Shown: piece after piece, positions 20,677 to 22,202 of the stretch
Position numbering within the stretch: the stretch's first letter is position 1
Layout of the letters: each line of letters opens with the position of its first letter
Assembly: GCA_050701635.1 (NCBI GenBank)
Contig: JBOGDF010000042.1
Location: 1-22,202 of the forward strand
Length of the DNA: 22,202 nucleotides
Direction: 5' to 3'
Source: WHSM01 sp050701635
GTDB lineage: Bacteria; Actinomycetota; Actinomycetes; Mycobacteriales; Micromonosporaceae
Notes under the pieces: generated by a model
Database searches by the model: none
Told to the model about the DNA's origin: nothing
The model's input: the letters and a program-made list of their open reading frames with translations, nothing else
Made by a program: the position numbers and the translations under genes

Positions 20677-22202
20677 ATGCGTGTCCTGGTCACCGGCCAT
20701 GACGGTTATATCGGAAGTGTTCTGACGCCAATTCTGCAGGCGGCGGGGCACGATGTCGTCGGATTGGACATTGGGCTGTTCGCGGACTGTACGTTCGGCT
20801 CGCCACCGGCACCGATCGACCAGTACCGGGTCGACCTTCGGGACGTCGATCCCAGCCATTGCGCCGACTTCGACGCCGTACTGCATCTCGCCGCGTTGTC
20901 CAACGACCCGCTCGGCAACCTCAACCCCGGCACCACGTACGCCGTCAACCACACCGCCTCGGTACGGCTGGCGCGCGCCGCGAAGGCGGCCGGCGTACCG
21001 CGGTTCGTGTTCTCCTCCTCGTGCAGCCTGTACGGCGCGCAGACCGACACCCCGGTCGCCGAGGACGCGCCGTTCGCGCCGGTGACCCCGTACGGGGAGT
21101 CGAAGGTGCTGGCGGAGTGGGACATCGTGGCGCTCGCCGACGACGAGTTCTCCCCCACGTTCCTGCGCAACGCGACCGCGTACGGGGTCTCGCCGCGACT
21201 GCGCGGCGACGTGGTGGTGAACAACCTGGTGGGCCACGCGGTCACCACCGGCCAGGTGCTGCTCGCCAGCGACGGCTCGCCGTGGCGCCCGCTGGTGCAC
21301 GTACGGGACATCTGCGCGGCGTTCCTGGCGGTGCTGGACGCGCCCCGCGAGCTGGTGCACGGCGAGGCGTTCAACGTCGGCGCGACCAGCGAGAACTACA
21401 GGATCCGGGAGGTCGCCGAGCTGGTCCGCGAGGTGGTGACCGGCAGCACGGTGAGCTTCGCCGAGGGCGCCGGCCCGGACAAGCGCAACTACCGGGTGGA
21501 CTGCTCCAAGATCGCCGACCGGCTCGGCTTCACGCCACAGTGGACGGTCAAGCGCGGCGCCGAGGAGCTGGCGGCGGCGTACACCGCGAATGGTCTGACC
21601 GCCGAGGACCTGACCGGCTCCCGCTACCAGCGCATCGCCCGCATCCGCGACCTCCAGCAGGCCGGTCGGATCGACGCCGAGCTCCGCCTGACGCGGCCTC
21701 CCCACGATCTTGGGGTTTTGGCTGCCGCAACCGGCCAGCAAGCAACCAAAACCCCAAGATCGCCTGAAACTCCCGGTTGTCACGTGTGTCGCGCGGGGGG
21801 TGGGGCGGAGGTTTACGTCGCCAGCGACGTGCCGGTGCACAGCTGCCTGCTGGTCGACGACGCGGACGCGGCGCGGGACTTCCCGACGGGCACGGTGCGG
21901 ATGGTGCTGTGCGAGCAGTGCGGGTACCTGTCCAACCGGGCGTTCTCCGACGCCGCCACCAGCTACTCCAGCCGGTACGAGGACTCGCAGGCGTACTCCC
22001 CCACGTTCGCGGCGTACGCCGCTGAGCTGGCGAAACGGTGGGTGACCGAGCACGACCTGGCGGGCGCCACCGTGGTCGAGGTGGGCTGCGGGCGGGGCGA
22101 CTTCGCGCGGGCGCTGGTCGACGCCGGCGCCGGCCAGGTGATCGACCAGGGCGAGATTCTCGGTGCAGTCGGGTGTACGGGGAACTGCACCGGGGACCAC
22201 CT
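20677..22202 (+). CDS. NAD-dependent epimerase/dehydratase fused in frame to a zinc-finger SAM methyltransferase (cut by window edge)
   Basis: From ATG 20677 the frame is open for 508 codons to the window end. Residues 1-338 form an extended SDR nucleotide-sugar epimerase/dehydratase, with VTGHDGYIG (5-13), FSSSCSLYG, and the catalytic Y139-G-E-S-K143, with HVRDIC and FNVGAT later. Residues about 339-367 are translated from a palindromic DNA element and form an atypical linker (HDLGVLAAATGQQATKTP). From 368 a second module begins. It has C368-x2-C371 and C412-x2-C415 zinc pairs, and the SAM motif VVEVGCGRGDF (466-476). After about residue 490 the sequence no longer resembles a methyltransferase core to my eye. 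The two modules are normally separate genes. A GTG start at 21784 would lose the first zinc cysteine. Confidence 0.8.
   Translation, partial: MRVLVTGHDGYIGSVLTPILQAAGHDVVGLDIGLFADCTFGSPPAPIDQYRVDLRDVDPSHCADFDAVLHLAALSNDPLGNLNPGTTYAVNHTASVRLARAAKAAGVPRFVFSSSCSLYGAQTDTPVAEDAPFAPVTPYGESKVLAEWDIVALADDEFSPTFLRNATAYGVSPRLRGDVVVNNLVGHAVTTGQVLLASDGSPWRPLVHVRDICAAFLAVLDAPRELVHGEAFNVGATSENYRIREVAELVREVVTGSTVSFAEGAGPDKRNYRVDCSKIADRLGFTPQWTVKRGAEELAAAYTANGLTAEDLTGSRYQRIARIRDLQQAGRIDAELRLTRPPHDLGVLAAATGQQATKTPRSPETPGCHVCRAGGGAEVYVASDVPVHSCLLVDDADAARDFPTGTVRMVLCEQCGYLSNRAFSDAATSYSSRYEDSQAYSPTFAAYAAELAKRWVTEHDLAGATVVEVGCGRGDFARALVDAGAGQVIDQGEILGAVGCTGNCTGDH
21705..21762. repeat. 58-bp palindromic element inside the fused gene
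   Basis: The 17-bp arms, 21705-21721 (starting CGATCTTGGGGTTTTGG) and 21746-21762, are perfect inverse complements around a 24-nt spacer. The AT-richer arms stand out from the flanks. It looks like a REP/MITE-like mobile palindrome or a former intergenic terminator. It has no stop codon in the epimerase frame. Confidence 0.8.
22135..22202. other. Nested inverted repeats at the window end
   Basis: CGGTGCAGT (22161-22169) pairs perfectly with ACTGCACCG (22184-22192). Outside it, AGGTGATC (from about 22137) can pair with GACCACCT (22195-22202) with one mismatch, and CGAGA-T-TCTCG (about 22152-22162) forms a further dyad. Such density is unusual for a methyltransferase coding region and may mark the edge of an inserted element. 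Confidence 0.4.

Overview
This is a GC-rich chromosomal segment from a filamentous actinobacterium. The codon use, the GTG starts, a SigL-type ECF promoter and the Scy/FilP-type polarity proteins beside acyl-CoA genes all point that way. The gene neighbourhood resembles the Streptomyces epimerase-scy-filP region, and a Micromonosporaceae-like host is my guess from protein flavour, not something the sequence proves.

Left part (1-5066). An ECF sigma factor and its zinc-finger anti-sigma factor (cut by the window edge) lie on the minus strand behind a near-consensus SigL-type promoter, so the pair probably autoregulates. Next come genes of C4/C5 acyl-CoA metabolism: meaB (mutase G-protein chaperone) and an acetyl-CoA acetyltransferase on the minus strand, then methylmalonyl-CoA epimerase and crotonyl-CoA carboxylase/reductase (ccr) on the plus strand. 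Together they outline the ethylmalonyl-CoA route from acetyl-CoA to methylmalonyl-/succinyl-CoA, although the mutases are outside the window. The ccr promoter carries four GTNAC-like boxes at 11-12 bp spacing.

Middle (5067-9415). Three hairpins precede two tandem coiled-coil genes of the Scy/FilP (DivIVA-like) family, both with long 11-residue repeats. A perfect 14-bp stem separates the two. An AI-2E/PerM-family membrane protein follows 6 bp after the second.

Accessory block (9465-15887). It holds an alpha/beta hydrolase, an exported protein with a duplicated beta-helix domain, a DrrAB-type ABC exporter, an EXLDI-family ribbon-helix-helix-like protein with a perfect 9+9 bp palindrome over its own promoter, a DUF2306 membrane protein, and a divergent TetR regulator with two matching AGAC-N4-GTCT operators.

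Right part (15917-22202). This is a sugar/glycan modification locus. Five translationally coupled minus-strand genes run in the order: sugar C-methyltransferase, sugar-1-phosphate nucleotidyltransferase, PIG-L deacetylase, hexapeptide acyltransferase, polysaccharide pyruvyl transferase. Divergent to them is an NAD-dependent epimerase whose reading frame continues without a stop, through a 58-bp palindromic element, into a second zinc-finger methyltransferase. The most unusual finding is this apparent gene fusion across an intact inverted repeat. The set suggests synthesis of an activated, methyl-branched, re-acylated amino sugar and a pyruvylated surface glycan; the product is not known.
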